The notes under the pieces were generated by a model that searched no databases, was not told where the DNA came from, and was given only the letters and a program-made list of their open reading frames with translations. Of a stretch of DNA of 64,000 nt, positions 43,601 to 51,732 are shown one piece after another. Each line of letters begins with the position of its first letter. Position 1 is the stretch's first letter. Made by a program: the position numbers and the translations under genes. The DNA comes from SIG710 sp045651985 (lineage in GTDB: Bacteria; Bacillota; Clostridia; Oscillospirales; CAG-272), in the NCBI GenBank assembly GCA_045651985.1, contig JAZRTK010000016.1:1-64000 (forward strand), in the 5' to 3' direction.

Positions 43601-44276
43601 TCAGACCGAGTGCCGAAACAAATTACGCGCACTGGGTTCCGTAAACGTTGGCGCTATTGAAGAATATGCCGAGGTCAAGACCAGATACGATTACATGACG
43701 GGTCAGATAAAGGACTTAAACGACGCCAAGAACGAGCTGACCAAGATCATAAATCAGCTTGAGGGCGAAATGAAGACCTCCTTTATCGAGTCCTTCAACG
43801 CCATAAATGAGAACTTCAACAAGACCTTCTCCGAGCTGTTCGGAGGCGGTACGGCTGAGCTTCAGCTCACCGATCCCGAGGACGTTCTCACCAGCGGAAT
43901 CGAAATTAAAGCCGCACCTCCGGGCAAGATAATCAAGAGCCAGATGCAGCTTTCGGGCGGTGAACAGTCCTTTGTTGCTATCGCTCTGTTCTTCGCAATA
44001 CTCAAGGTCAACCCCACGGCGTTCTGTATCTTAGACGAGATCGAGGCGGCGCTGGACGAGGTCAACGTATCGAGATTCGGCGAATACATAAAGCGCTACT
44101 GCGGTGAAACTCAGTTTATTCTGATAACGCACCGCCGCGGGACCATGGAGGTGGCAGACCGCCTTTACGGCGTGACTATGCCTGAGCACGGTATTTCCAA
44201 GGTGCTCAGCCTCAACGTGGCAGACATCAGCAAGACGGAAGGAGACGATTGGGATGGGATTTTTAGACAAGCTTAA
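40638..44276 (+). CDS. smc: Chromosome segregation ATPase SMC
   Basis: A 1212-aa SMC that condenses the chromosome with ScpA/ScpB. GTG start with GGAGG 9 nt before it. Walker A GPNGSGKS is at residues 32-39, followed by two long coiled coils and a hinge at about 515-660. The signature LSGGEQ is near 1105 and Walker B CILDEIEAALD near 1130. The length and hinge are standard. The two partners lie in the minus-strand operon of this window rather than beside it. Confidence 0.97.
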   Translation: MYLKSLELQGFKSFPDKTKLTFERGATVIVGPNGSGKSNISDAMRWVLGELSSKNLRGSKMEDIIFGGADSRKPMGYAEVCVTFDNTDEEGKLDCPYDEVSVTRRYYRAGESEYFINRQPVRLKDIYELFMNTGIGRDGYSIIGQGKIAEIISRKSDERRSIFEDASGIAKYRHRKSEAERKLASTEDNMLRINDILSELEGRVGPLEKESAKARKYLDLYETKKKADVQLWLFDTERLRGEVQEAETACRLSSIELQNVDDTITSLELQNDKLFEASQSNKLESEQLLDQIRAQTAENHDYDSDFKVGESNILHIEEMIKTAEQSIEAAKQSIEASNGEIEAKKAHITALEGEIEEIKRLQGGKTAEQTKCTDEEKALEEKIAQALNDLRVLEAERTDVRVRISVIENAKNTESGSSDSISEEIENYKKTSADLAKKYANAKDGADKYRAEIDRYKAESDSAEAKLGELQAKRAGDTAKLNHLSATCDSLFQRIEALRRMEEHFEGYSNSVRFVMKQYGEGKITNRTGSACGTIYGPLSKLISVDSQYITAIETALGANLQNIVVENEETAKNAMFALKSANAGRATFYPLTSMKASTQSGEVQGASKFKGYVGTADSLIKCDGKFKNVISSVLGRTVIFDNIDNASAMAKAQGYKVRTVTLDGQQINQGGSFTGGSAKRDSGMLSRSGEIEKLKNELASAEKERNQLDVVLSQLESKISDAENTVFDMSEKIKLMSTMMNAETVNCDRISAQLEANNALIEKLRRDFEALDEMSRRYDEDIAALTAKEKELDTQISEISEYRSDREVERNALSDRKTALGEELIDLYIKISDTQKDIETERTLLSGISERIASVNEGITATLEKIEEHKKTRKVYEAQQSENREKAKTGDDKLAQLNALRREREEGGFEFERRLNEIRAKIRDKMSEKELIFRNHTANETKLERIREESEKLSSHLWDEYELTRAAAVELEYPALTKEERPAAVQTQTECRNKLRALGSVNVGAIEEYAEVKTRYDYMTGQIKDLNDAKNELTKIINQLEGEMKTSFIESFNAINENFNKTFSELFGGGTAELQLTDPEDVLTSGIEIKAAPPGKIIKSQMQLSGGEQSFVAIALFFAILKVNPTAFCILDEIEAALDEVNVSRFGEYIKRYCGETQFILITHRRGTMEVADRLYGVTMPEHGISKVLSLNVADISKTEGDDWDGIFRQA

Positions 44277-45159
44277 AGCAGGACTTTCAAAGACCAAGGA
44301 CGGTTTTCTCGGACAGATAAAAAACGTGGTAAAAAGTTTTACGAGAGTAGACGAGGAAATGCTTGAGGAGCTGGAAGAATTGCTTATCTGCGCGGATATC
44401 GGAGTCAATTCCACCGAGCAGATAATCGAGGAGCTTCGTGACAGAATAAAGGAAAACCGCCTGTCTGAAAAGGACGACGTAATGGTAGCTTTGCGAGAGA
44501 TAATCGAGGGTATGATAGGTCAGGGCGAGCCCTTGAAGCTTGACACAAAACCCTCAGTAATTCTTGTTATAGGAGTTAACGGTGCGGGCAAGACCACCTC
44601 TATCGGCAAGATTTCCAACATCTTGCGCCGTCAGGGCAAGAAGGTTGTCGTTGCGGCGGCAGACACCTTTCGCGCGGCGGCTATCGAGCAGCTTGGCGTG
44701 TGGTGCGAAAGAAGCGGAGTTGACATGGTAAAGCAGAGCGAGGGCTCCGACCCCGCGGCGGTAGTCTACGACGCTATCAACTATTCAAAGAGCAAGGGCG
44801 CGGACGTGCTTATAGTTGACACCGCGGGCAGACTTCACAACAAGAAAAACCTGATGGACGAGCTGTCAAAGATCAATCGCGTTATCGACCGTGAGCTTCC
44901 CGACGCGGACCGCGAAAACCTGCTGGTGCTTGACGCTACAACGGGTCAGAACGCAATTCTGCAGGCAAAGGAGTTCAAGAACTCCGCAAAATTAACGGGT
45001 CTTGTTCTCAACAAGCTGGACGGCACCGCAAAGGGCGGCATCGTAATTTCAATTAAGCAGGAGCTTGGTGTGCCCGTCAAGTTTATCGGCGTCGGCGAGA
45101 AGCTCGACGATATGCAGGTCTTTGACGCGGATGAATTTACAAAGGCACTATTTGAATGA
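44254..45159 (+). CDS. ftsY: Signal recognition particle receptor FtsY
   Basis: A 301-aa SRP GTPase that receives nascent-chain complexes at the membrane. The N domain (residues 1-90) precedes the G domain: GVNGAGKTT, DTFRAAA, DTAGRLHN, and KLDGTAKGG near the end. The acidic N-terminal extension of some FtsY proteins is missing, as is common in Firmicutes. It starts 23 bp inside smc, suggesting coupled translation. Confidence 0.96.
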   Translation: MGFLDKLKAGLSKTKDGFLGQIKNVVKSFTRVDEEMLEELEELLICADIGVNSTEQIIEELRDRIKENRLSEKDDVMVALREIIEGMIGQGEPLKLDTKPSVILVIGVNGAGKTTSIGKISNILRRQGKKVVVAAADTFRAAAIEQLGVWCERSGVDMVKQSEGSDPAAVVYDAINYSKSKGADVLIVDTAGRLHNKKNLMDELSKINRVIDRELPDADRENLLVLDATTGQNAILQAKEFKNSAKLTGLVLNKLDGTAKGGIVISIKQELGVPVKFIGVGEKLDDMQVFDADEFTKALFE

Positions 45160-45160
45160 T

Positions 45161-45763
45161 ATGAAGATCGTACTTGCATCAAATAATAAACACAAGATAG
45201 GAGAGCTTCAAGCGATCCTTTCGCGGGAGCTTGGCGGCGACCTTGAGATACTCTCCCTTTCGGATATCGGCTTTAAGGGCGATATTGTGGAGGACGGTCA
45301 GACCTTTGAGGAGAACGCCATGATAAAGGCGAGAGCAGTTTCAGCTCTTGGATATATCGGAGTTGGCGACGACTCGGGTCTGGCGGTGGACGCGCTTTGC
45401 GGCGCACCCGGTATTTATTCCGCGCGGTACGCAGGCGACCACGACGATGCCAAAAATAACGCAAAGCTTTTGCGCGAAATGGAGGACGTTACCGACCGCA
45501 CAGCGGCTTTCGTGTGCGCCGTGGCTTGCTCGTTCCCCGAAAGCTCGGATCGTGAGGATTTTGTTGTTCGCGGAGAGGCGAGAGGGATTATTGCCCGTGA
45601 GGAGAGCGGTGAGGGAGGCTTTGGCTACGACCCGCTGTTCTATGTTGAGCAGTTTGACAAGACCTTTGCCCAAATGAGCGCGGAGGAGAAGAATTCTATC
45701 AGCCATCGCGGTGAAGCATTGGCAAAATTCGCGCAGAAGATCAAAGAAATTTACGGAGAATAA
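45161..45763 (+). CDS. rdgB: XTP/dITP diphosphatase (HAM1/RdgB)
   Basis: A 200-aa housecleaning pyrophosphatase that removes ITP, dITP and XTP. KIVLASNNKHKIGEL begins the protein, DDSGLAVDAL (about residue 67) carries the catalytic acid, and GGFGYDPLFYVE with SHRGEAL closes it. The start at 45161 follows the ftsY stop by one base; no separate ribosome site is clear, so coupling is probable. Confidence 0.93.
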   Translation: MKIVLASNNKHKIGELQAILSRELGGDLEILSLSDIGFKGDIVEDGQTFEENAMIKARAVSALGYIGVGDDSGLAVDALCGAPGIYSARYAGDHDDAKNNAKLLREMEDVTDRTAAFVCAVACSFPESSDREDFVVRGEARGIIAREESGEGGFGYDPLFYVEQFDKTFAQMSAEEKNSISHRGEALAKFAQKIKEIYGE

Positions 45764-45768
45764 TAAAA

Positions 45769-46056
45769 ATGCTTAGCAGTAAACAAAGAGCCACGCTTCG
45801 AAGCATGGCAAACGGTATTGACACTATAATGCAGGTTGGCAAGGACGGTGTCACCGACAACCTTATAACAACGATCGACGACGCCTTGGAGGCAAGAGAG
45901 CTTATAAAGCTCAAGGTCCTTGACAACAGCGCAGAAACTCCCCGCACGGCGGCGGAGGCATTGGCTGAGGCGACGGGTGCGGACGTTGTATGCACGGTAG
46001 GCACGAAATTCGTACTTTACCGCGAGTCAAAGAATAAGAAAAAGATCATTATCTGA
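45769..46056 (+). CDS. yhbY: CRM-domain RNA-binding protein YhbY/YqeI
   Basis: A 95-aa CRM domain protein associated with 50S assembly. The family pattern starts MLSSKQRATLRSMAN and includes GKDGVTDNL and the ELIKLKVL strand, with the C-terminal GTKFVLYR. In Firmicutes it belongs to the yqeG-yqeH-yqeI-nadD-yqeK-rsfS group, seen here in part. Confidence 0.92.
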   Translation: MLSSKQRATLRSMANGIDTIMQVGKDGVTDNLITTIDDALEARELIKLKVLDNSAETPRTAAEALAEATGADVVCTVGTKFVLYRESKNKKKIII

Positions 46057-46076
46057 AAATCGAGGGAGGGCAGAGC

Positions 46077-46706
46077 ATGAGGATCGGAATTTACGGCGGA
46101 ACTTTTTCGCCCGTTCATTGTGGCCACCTGCTCGCCGCCCGCGAGTTTGTGCAGGGAATGAAGCTTGACCGTCTTCTGATAATCCCGACGGCGCAGCCGC
46201 CTCACAAGGCTATGCAGACCACCGTGTCCGCCGACGACAGACTGCAGATGTGCCGTCTTGCTTTCGGCAGTATGGAGAATGTGGAAATTTCCGACATTGA
46301 GATATCGAGAGGCGGCAAGAGCTATACGGTGGATACCGTGACCTCACTTCATGAAAAATACCCCTCGGACGAGATTTTTTTGCTCGTGGGCACTGATATG
46401 TTACTCACCTTTGACAGCTGGTACAGATATCAAGAAATTCTGTCTCTTTGTACCCTCGTTTACGTCCGCCGTGAAACTGACTTGGCGCTGGACAGCAAAA
46501 TTCTCGAAAAAATCTCCTCTTTGGAGAAACAAACAGGCAAGAAAATCCGTCATATTAAGATGACCCCCGTGGAAATTTCTTCAAGCGAGTTGCGCCAAAT
46601 GCTTTTGAACGGCGAGGACGCGGGAGATTTTATCCCTGAAAAAGTAAAGAAGTTCATCAAGGAAAAGGGTATCTACACACAAAACAACGGAGAAAATGAT
46701 GATTGA
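46077..46706 (+). CDS. nadD: Nicotinate-nucleotide adenylyltransferase NadD
   Basis: A 209-aa nucleotidyltransferase making deamido-NAD from nicotinate mononucleotide and ATP. The T/HxGH motif is GGTFSPVHCGHL (residues 7-18; the usual Asp after Phe is Ser), and ISSSELR near 177 closes the ATP site. It overlaps yqeK by 11 bp. Confidence 0.94.
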   Translation: MRIGIYGGTFSPVHCGHLLAAREFVQGMKLDRLLIIPTAQPPHKAMQTTVSADDRLQMCRLAFGSMENVEISDIEISRGGKSYTVDTVTSLHEKYPSDEIFLLVGTDMLLTFDSWYRYQEILSLCTLVYVRRETDLALDSKILEKISSLEKQTGKKIRHIKMTPVEISSSELRQMLLNGEDAGDFIPEKVKKFIKEKGIYTQNNGENDD

Positions 46707-47325
46707 CGAGAAAAAAATTGACGCCTTGCGTGAAAGGCTGGCGGGCGAAATGTCTGAATTCCGATTCCGCCACACCTTGGGCGTCGAAAAAGAGGCGGTA
46801 CGCCTGGGCGAACTTTACGCTCCGGACAAAATACCCCTTTTGCGAGCGGCGGCGCTTCTTCACGACGTTACAAAAGAAAATACTTTCGAAAAACAGTTGC
46901 AATTGTGTTGTGAACTTGGTATAATGGTAAAAGATTCCGAAAAAAGATCGCCGAAAACGCTCCATGCAATTACTGGCGCGGCAATAATTGAGCGGGATTT
47001 TCCCGATTTTGCCGATCCCGAGCTGGTAAGTGCCGTCAGATGGCACACCACGGGAAAGGCTGACATGAGCATTTGCGACAAGATAATATACCTTGCCGAC
47101 TACATCGAGGAAAACAGAAAATTTGAGGACTGCGTAAGCATTCGTCAATACTTTTGGGAGGGTCAACCGCAGAAAATGGTAAAAATCGACAGGCTTGCGC
47201 ATCTTTCACGCACCCTGGTGATATCATTTGACATGACTGTCCGTGCACTGGAGACAGAGGGCGCGGAAATTGATGAAAACACTACAAAAGCAAGAGATTA
47301 TTTAGTTTCGAATATTCCGCAGTAA
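46696..47325 (+). CDS. yqeK: HD-domain hydrolase YqeK
   Basis: A 209-aa HD protein (residues 20-150 carry FRFRHTLGVEKEAV, LLHDVTKEN, HAITGA, RWHTTGKADMS, and DKIIYLADYIE). YqeK hydrolyses diadenosine tetraphosphate symmetrically in B. subtilis and relatives (established for the family). It overlaps nadD, and the following LCP gene is 29 bp on. Confidence 0.92.
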   Translation: MMIDEKKIDALRERLAGEMSEFRFRHTLGVEKEAVRLGELYAPDKIPLLRAAALLHDVTKENTFEKQLQLCCELGIMVKDSEKRSPKTLHAITGAAIIERDFPDFADPELVSAVRWHTTGKADMSICDKIIYLADYIEENRKFEDCVSIRQYFWEGQPQKMVKIDRLAHLSRTLVISFDMTVRALETEGAEIDENTTKARDYLVSNIPQ

Positions 47326-47354
47326 TAACTGCTGAGAGGTTATAAACAGAGAAA

Positions 47355-48515
47355 ATGAACACAGAAATGAGAGTTCGGCGTCCAAAGGAAAAAAAGAACT
47401 CCGAGGGCGTCATAATCGTACTTATAATAGCACTTTTCACACTTGTTGCCGTGGCTTTTGGTATCTGGATGGTTGCAAAAAACTTCAATCCCGCCAAGCC
47501 CGTGGTGGACGAGGAGCTTCCTATCGCGGGAACGCTCACCGACACGGACGATGACGGTAACCGCGTCGTTATTCCCGTTGAAAAGGACCTTTACGTGCGT
47601 CGCGAGGGGGTATACAACTTCCTGCTTGTGGGATATGATAAGGCGGCAGGTCTTACAGACGTCAACATGATTGCTCAGTTTGACGTCAACACGGGCAAGG
47701 TGAGCATCGTTCAGCTGCCCCGAGACACCTACGCACGATATAACGGAAACGGCAGATACAGGAAGGTAAACGGTGCATTCGGATACTTTAAAAAGGACCT
47801 TGCAAAGCTTGCCGATTACTTTGAGGAGACCCTCTGCATCAAGATCGACTTTTACGCATCAATCGACCTGGCAGCGTTCAGAAATATCGTCGATATCATC
47901 GACGGCGTGCCTATGTACGTTCCCCGCGATATGGAGTATGATGATCCCGAGCAGGATCTTTATATCAACTTAAAAGAGGGCTTCCAAACCCTGAACGGCG
48001 AGCAGGCAGAACAGTTCGTGAGATTCCGCAAGGGATATATTCAGGCGGATATCGGAAGAACCAACGCGCAAAAAATATTCATGACGGCGTTCGTCAAGCG
48101 GTTCAAGGAAAAGGTAAGCGTTTCTACCTTGACGCAGATCGGTACTCAGATGCTCAAATATGCAAAGACCAACATGAGCTTAAACGATTTCGTTTTCTTT
48201 GCAAAGGCAGCTCTTACAATCGACCTTGACAACATGAGTATGCTCACGATTCCCGGTCAGGATATCCGCGAGCATAAGACAAGCGGTACCTGGTACTACG
48301 TGCTCAGCCACGACGCGACCCTGGAGGTCGTAAACACCTATCTGAACGTTTACGGCAAGGATATTACCCCCGAAATGTTTGACAGCAAGGTTTCTCTGAC
48401 CAATCCCGACGTGGATTACATGGTTGAGATATATAACTCTCCCGCCGACGTTGACGTTTACAACGGTGGCTCGGTAGACGAAAACGGAATTTATATTCCA
48501 CCCACAAAATCTTAA
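47355..48515 (+). CDS. LytR-CpsA-Psr (LCP) family cell wall ligase
   Basis: A 386-aa membrane protein with a short basic cytoplasmic start, one TM helix (about residues 17-38) and an outer LCP domain. The lipid-binding and catalytic features are NFLLVGYDKAAGLTDVNMIAQF, VQLPRDTY with the conserved Arg and Asp, NGAFGYFK, and a second Arg patch in RFRKGYIQADIGRTNAQ. LCP enzymes attach anionic polymers such as teichoic or secondary wall polysaccharides to peptidoglycan, which fits the SLH protein in this window. Confidence 0.92.
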   Translation: MNTEMRVRRPKEKKNSEGVIIVLIIALFTLVAVAFGIWMVAKNFNPAKPVVDEELPIAGTLTDTDDDGNRVVIPVEKDLYVRREGVYNFLLVGYDKAAGLTDVNMIAQFDVNTGKVSIVQLPRDTYARYNGNGRYRKVNGAFGYFKKDLAKLADYFEETLCIKIDFYASIDLAAFRNIVDIIDGVPMYVPRDMEYDDPEQDLYINLKEGFQTLNGEQAEQFVRFRKGYIQADIGRTNAQKIFMTAFVKRFKEKVSVSTLTQIGTQMLKYAKTNMSLNDFVFFAKAALTIDLDNMSMLTIPGQDIREHKTSGTWYYVLSHDATLEVVNTYLNVYGKDITPEMFDSKVSLTNPDVDYMVEIYNSPADVDVYNGGSVDENGIYIPPTKS

Positions 48516-48524
48516 GGAGATAAC

Positions 48525-48905
48525 ATGGAAGAAATTTTTAAAATAGGAGACTTGAGCGGAGCCGAGGCCGAGGAAATAGCAAAGGCGGCAGCTACCGTTC
48601 TTGACGATAAGAAGGGAATTGATGTGAAGATCATTCCCGTGGCATCGAAGATCGACATAGTGGACTATTTCGTGGTTTGCTCGGGTACGTCCAACACTCA
48701 TATCAAAGCGCTGGCAGACGAGGTGGAATACCGGTTGGTCGAGGCGGGTTTAAAGCTCAAGTCCTACGAGGGCAGAGGAAACAACACCTGGATCTTGGTT
48801 GACTTTGGCGAGGTGGTAGTTCACGTATTTAGCCGCGAGGCGAGAGATTTCTACAACATTGAAAAGCTTTATCGCGGGGCAAGTGAGTCTGCACAGGCAG
48901 AATAA
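48525..48905 (+). CDS. rsfS: Ribosomal silencing factor RsfS
   Basis: A 126-aa RsfS (Iojap family) that binds bL14 and blocks subunit joining in starvation. The conserved run VDYFVVCSGTSNTHIKALADEVEYRL, with YEGRGNNTWILVDFGEVVVHVF near residue 80-105, covers the whole fold. It sits 9 bp after the LCP gene and 32 bp before leuS. Confidence 0.95.
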   Translation: MEEIFKIGDLSGAEAEEIAKAAATVLDDKKGIDVKIIPVASKIDIVDYFVVCSGTSNTHIKALADEVEYRLVEAGLKLKSYEGRGNNTWILVDFGEVVVHVFSREARDFYNIEKLYRGASESAQAE

Positions 48906-48937
48906 AAGTTAATTACTTCATTGAAAGGCATATCATT

Positions 48938-51340
48938 ATGAAATACGATTTCAAAAATATTGAAGAAAAATGGCAAAAAAAGTGGGAGGAAGCGAAGATC
49001 TTTGAGGCACAGGACAAGTCCGAAAAGCCCAAATTCTACGCGCTTGTAGAATTTCCTTATCCCTCGGGCGCAGGTATGCACGTAGGTCATATCAAGGCTT
49101 ATTCGGGTCTGGAGGTCGTTTCCCGCAAGAGAAGAATGCAGGGCTACAACGTCCTTTTTCCTATCGGCTTTGACGCTTACGGCCTGCCTACCGAGAACAC
49201 CGCAATAAAGACGGGCGTTCACCCCAGAATCGTAACCGACAGAAATATTGAAAAGTTCACAAGCCAGCTTAAAAAGGTGGGCTTTTCCTTTGACTGGACC
49301 CGCGTTATCGACACCACCGAAGAGGACTACTATAAGTGGACACAGTACATCTTCCTCAAGATGTTCGAGAACGGACTTGTGTTCCGCGACAACGCGCTGG
49401 TAAACTACTGTCCTTCCTGTAAGGTCGTTCTTTCAAACGAGGACTCTCAGGGCGGTAAGTGCGATATCTGCCATAGCGATATCGTGCAGAAGTCCAAGGA
49501 CGTTTGGTATCTTCGCATAACAAAGTACGCAGACAAGCTCCTGGAGGGGTTGGAGGGCGTTGACTATCTGCCCAACGTGCGTCAGCAGCAGGTGAACTGG
49601 ATAGGTAAAAGCACGGGAGCCTTTGTGAACTTCTCCATCACGGGTATGGACGAAAAGCTCCGAATTTACACGACCCGTTGCGACACGCTCTACGGCGTAA
49701 CCTTTATGGTAATTGCCCCCGAGCATCCCATTATCGAAAAGCTTTCCGACAAGATCACGAACATGGACGCGCTCAACGCTTATAAGGCAGAGTGCGCAAA
49801 GAAGACCGAGTTTGAGAGGACTCAGCTGGTAAAGGATAAGACGGGTGTCCGCATTGAGGGTATCACCGCGACCAACCCCATTACAGGCAAGGAGATTCCG
49901 ATCTTTATCGCCGACTACGTAATGATGGGCTACGGTACGGGCGCTATCATGGCGGTTCCCGCACACGACGAGCGCGACTACGACTTCGCAAGGACATTTG
50001 GTCTTGATATTATCCCCGTAATCGAGGGCGGAAATATTGAAGAAGCGGCGTATACAGGCGACGGAAACATGATAAATTCCGGCTTCCTCAACGGCCTTGA
50101 TAACAAGAAGGACTCTATCGCCCGCATGATCGCTCACCTTGAAGAACAGGGTATTGGCGAGGAGGGCGTTCAGTACAAGATGAAGGACTGGGCGTTCAAC
50201 CGTCAGAGATATTGGGGCGAGCCTATTCCGATCGTTCACTGTCCTGAATGCGGAATCGTTCCCGTTCCATATGATCAGCTTCCTCTGGTACTTCCCGAGG
50301 TCAAGGAATTCGAGCCGGGTACAGACGGTGAAAGCCCTCTTGCAAAGATCGAAAGTTTTGTTAACTGCACCTGCCCCAAGTGCGGCAAGGCAGCAAAGCG
50401 CGAGACGGATACAATGCCCCAGTGGGCGGGTTCCTCTTGGTATTTCTTGCGCTATATCGACCCCAAGTGCGATCATGCTATTGCCGATATGGACAAGATG
50501 AAGTACTGGCTCCCCGTTGACTGGTACAACGGCGGTATGGAGCACGTTACCCGCCACATGATCTACTCCAGATTCTGGCACAAGTTCCTCTATGATATTG
50601 GCGAGGTGCCTACCTTCGAGCCTTACGCAAAGAGAACGGCTCAGGGTCTTATTCTCGGTCCCGACGGCGTAAAGATGTCCAAATCACGCGGAAACGTAAT
50701 CGACCCCAACGACGTAACAAACGAGGTTGGTGCCGATACTTTGCGTACTTATATCCTCTTTATGGGTGAATACGGAAGTGCCGCTCCCTGGTCCGAGACC
50801 AGCGTTAAGGGCTGTAAGCGATTCCTTGAAAAGATCGTTGATTTCCGTGACATGGCAAGGGGCAACGGCGTGACACCCTCGCTCGAATCTGCTATCCATA
50901 AGACCATAAAGAAGGTTTCGAGCGATATCGAAGATCTGAAATTCAATACTGCAATCGCGGCTCTTATGTCTCTTGCAAACGATATTTCATCGGCAGGTAC
51001 GCTGACTGTTGACGAATATAAGACGGTTCTGAAGCTACTCTGTCCCATCGCGCCTCATATTTGTGAGGAAATGTGGGAAAGTGTTGGCGGCGAGGGCTTC
51101 TGCTCAATGGCTGCATGGCCTGAGTACTGCGAGGAAAAGACGGTGGATGCCTCCGTTGAGATTGCAGTTCAGGTAAACGGTAAGCTCCGCGCAACTATCA
51201 TGCTTCCCCGCGACATTGCAAAAGAAGACGCGATCGCAGCGGCAAAGGCAGATGAGAAGGTCAAGCCCTTTGTTGAAGGCAAGACGATCATCAAGGAAAT
51301 TGCAGTTCCCAACAAGATAGTTAATATCGTAGTAAAATAA
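48938..51340 (+). CDS. leuS: Leucyl-tRNA synthetase
   Basis: An 800-aa class I synthetase. HIGH is HVGH (residues 48-51) and KMSKS is at 579-583 (VKMSKSRGN). The CP1 editing domain contains TTRCDTLYGVTFMVIAPEHP and GTGAIMAVPAHDERDYDFA. The zinc-binding cysteines are in NYCPSCKVVL and in CPECG and CPKCG. No T-box leader lies in the 32 bp before it, so it probably is expressed with the upstream genes. Confidence 0.97.
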   Translation: MKYDFKNIEEKWQKKWEEAKIFEAQDKSEKPKFYALVEFPYPSGAGMHVGHIKAYSGLEVVSRKRRMQGYNVLFPIGFDAYGLPTENTAIKTGVHPRIVTDRNIEKFTSQLKKVGFSFDWTRVIDTTEEDYYKWTQYIFLKMFENGLVFRDNALVNYCPSCKVVLSNEDSQGGKCDICHSDIVQKSKDVWYLRITKYADKLLEGLEGVDYLPNVRQQQVNWIGKSTGAFVNFSITGMDEKLRIYTTRCDTLYGVTFMVIAPEHPIIEKLSDKITNMDALNAYKAECAKKTEFERTQLVKDKTGVRIEGITATNPITGKEIPIFIADYVMMGYGTGAIMAVPAHDERDYDFARTFGLDIIPVIEGGNIEEAAYTGDGNMINSGFLNGLDNKKDSIARMIAHLEEQGIGEEGVQYKMKDWAFNRQRYWGEPIPIVHCPECGIVPVPYDQLPLVLPEVKEFEPGTDGESPLAKIESFVNCTCPKCGKAAKRETDTMPQWAGSSWYFLRYIDPKCDHAIADMDKMKYWLPVDWYNGGMEHVTRHMIYSRFWHKFLYDIGEVPTFEPYAKRTAQGLILGPDGVKMSKSRGNVIDPNDVTNEVGADTLRTYILFMGEYGSAAPWSETSVKGCKRFLEKIVDFRDMARGNGVTPSLESAIHKTIKKVSSDIEDLKFNTAIAALMSLANDISSAGTLTVDEYKTVLKLLCPIAPHICEEMWESVGGEGFCSMAAWPEYCEEKTVDASVEIAVQVNGKLRATIMLPRDIAKEDAIAAAKADEKVKPFVEGKTIIKEIAVPNKIVNIVVK

Positions 51341-51384
51341 AAACCGAAAAAACGGCAAAAAATAAAAATATTTTCAAATAAGTA

Positions 51385-51413
51385 TTGACAATTTGCCGTC
51401 ATCGGTGTATAAT
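51385..51413 (+). promoter_or_regulatory. Promoter of rpsU
   Basis: Consensus -35 TTGACA (51385-51390) and -10 TATAAT (51408-51413), 17-bp spacing. It makes rpsU an independent unit. Confidence 0.9.
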
Positions 51414-51464
51414 ATCAAAAGAAATTTCATTTTCTCTTGCAATAGCGGAGGGGGGGAAACAGTA

Positions 51465-51641
51465 ATGGCAGAAGTAAGAGTTAAAGAAGGCGAGACACTT
51501 GACAGTGCTCTTCGTCGCTTTAAGCGTCAGTGCGCAAGATCCGGCGTCCTCACCGAGCTTCGTAAAAGAGAACACTATGAAAAGCCTAGTGTTAAGCGTA
51601 AGAAGAAGTCTGAGGCTGCAAGAAAGCGCAAGTATAAGTAA
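51465..51641 (+). CDS. rpsU: Ribosomal protein S21 (bS21)
   Basis: 58 aa: [22 protein letters not shown], the basic helix, and a Lys/Arg-rich tail. The ATG at 51465 follows GGAGGGGGG, which is longer than a usual Shine-Dalgarno. It has a dedicated promoter and terminator, so S21 supply is set apart from its neighbours. Confidence 0.96.
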   Translation: MAEVRVKEGETLDSALRRFKRQCARSGVLTELRKREHYEKPSVKRKKKSEAARKRKYK

Positions 51642-51653
51642 TTTGCTTATAAC

Positions 51654-51681
51654 AAAAAGGGTTGCACGAGCAACCCTTTTT
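51654..51681 (+). terminator. Intrinsic terminator after rpsU
   Basis: 12-bp perfect stem (51654-51665 with 51670-51681), loop ACGA, with A5 left and T5 right. Confidence 0.9.
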
Positions 51682-51701
51682 AGTTTGTTCCATAAAAATG
51701 A

Positions 51702-51731
51702 GGGCAGTCCATGAGGACTGCCCGTTTTTAT
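51702..51731. terminator. Terminator at the end of the SLH gene
   Basis: 9-bp stem (51702-51710 with 51715-51723), loop ATGA. T-rich tails lie on both sides: GTTTTTATTTT on the plus strand and TCATTTTTATG on the minus strand. It lies next to the SLH stop at 51733. Confidence 0.75.
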
Positions 51732-51732
51732 T

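Noticed and set aside
49433..50581. 382-aa minus-strand open frame opposite leuS
   Set aside because: Entirely inside leuS, no ribosome site; repeated Val/Leu/Asn blends typical of a reverse-frame shadow.
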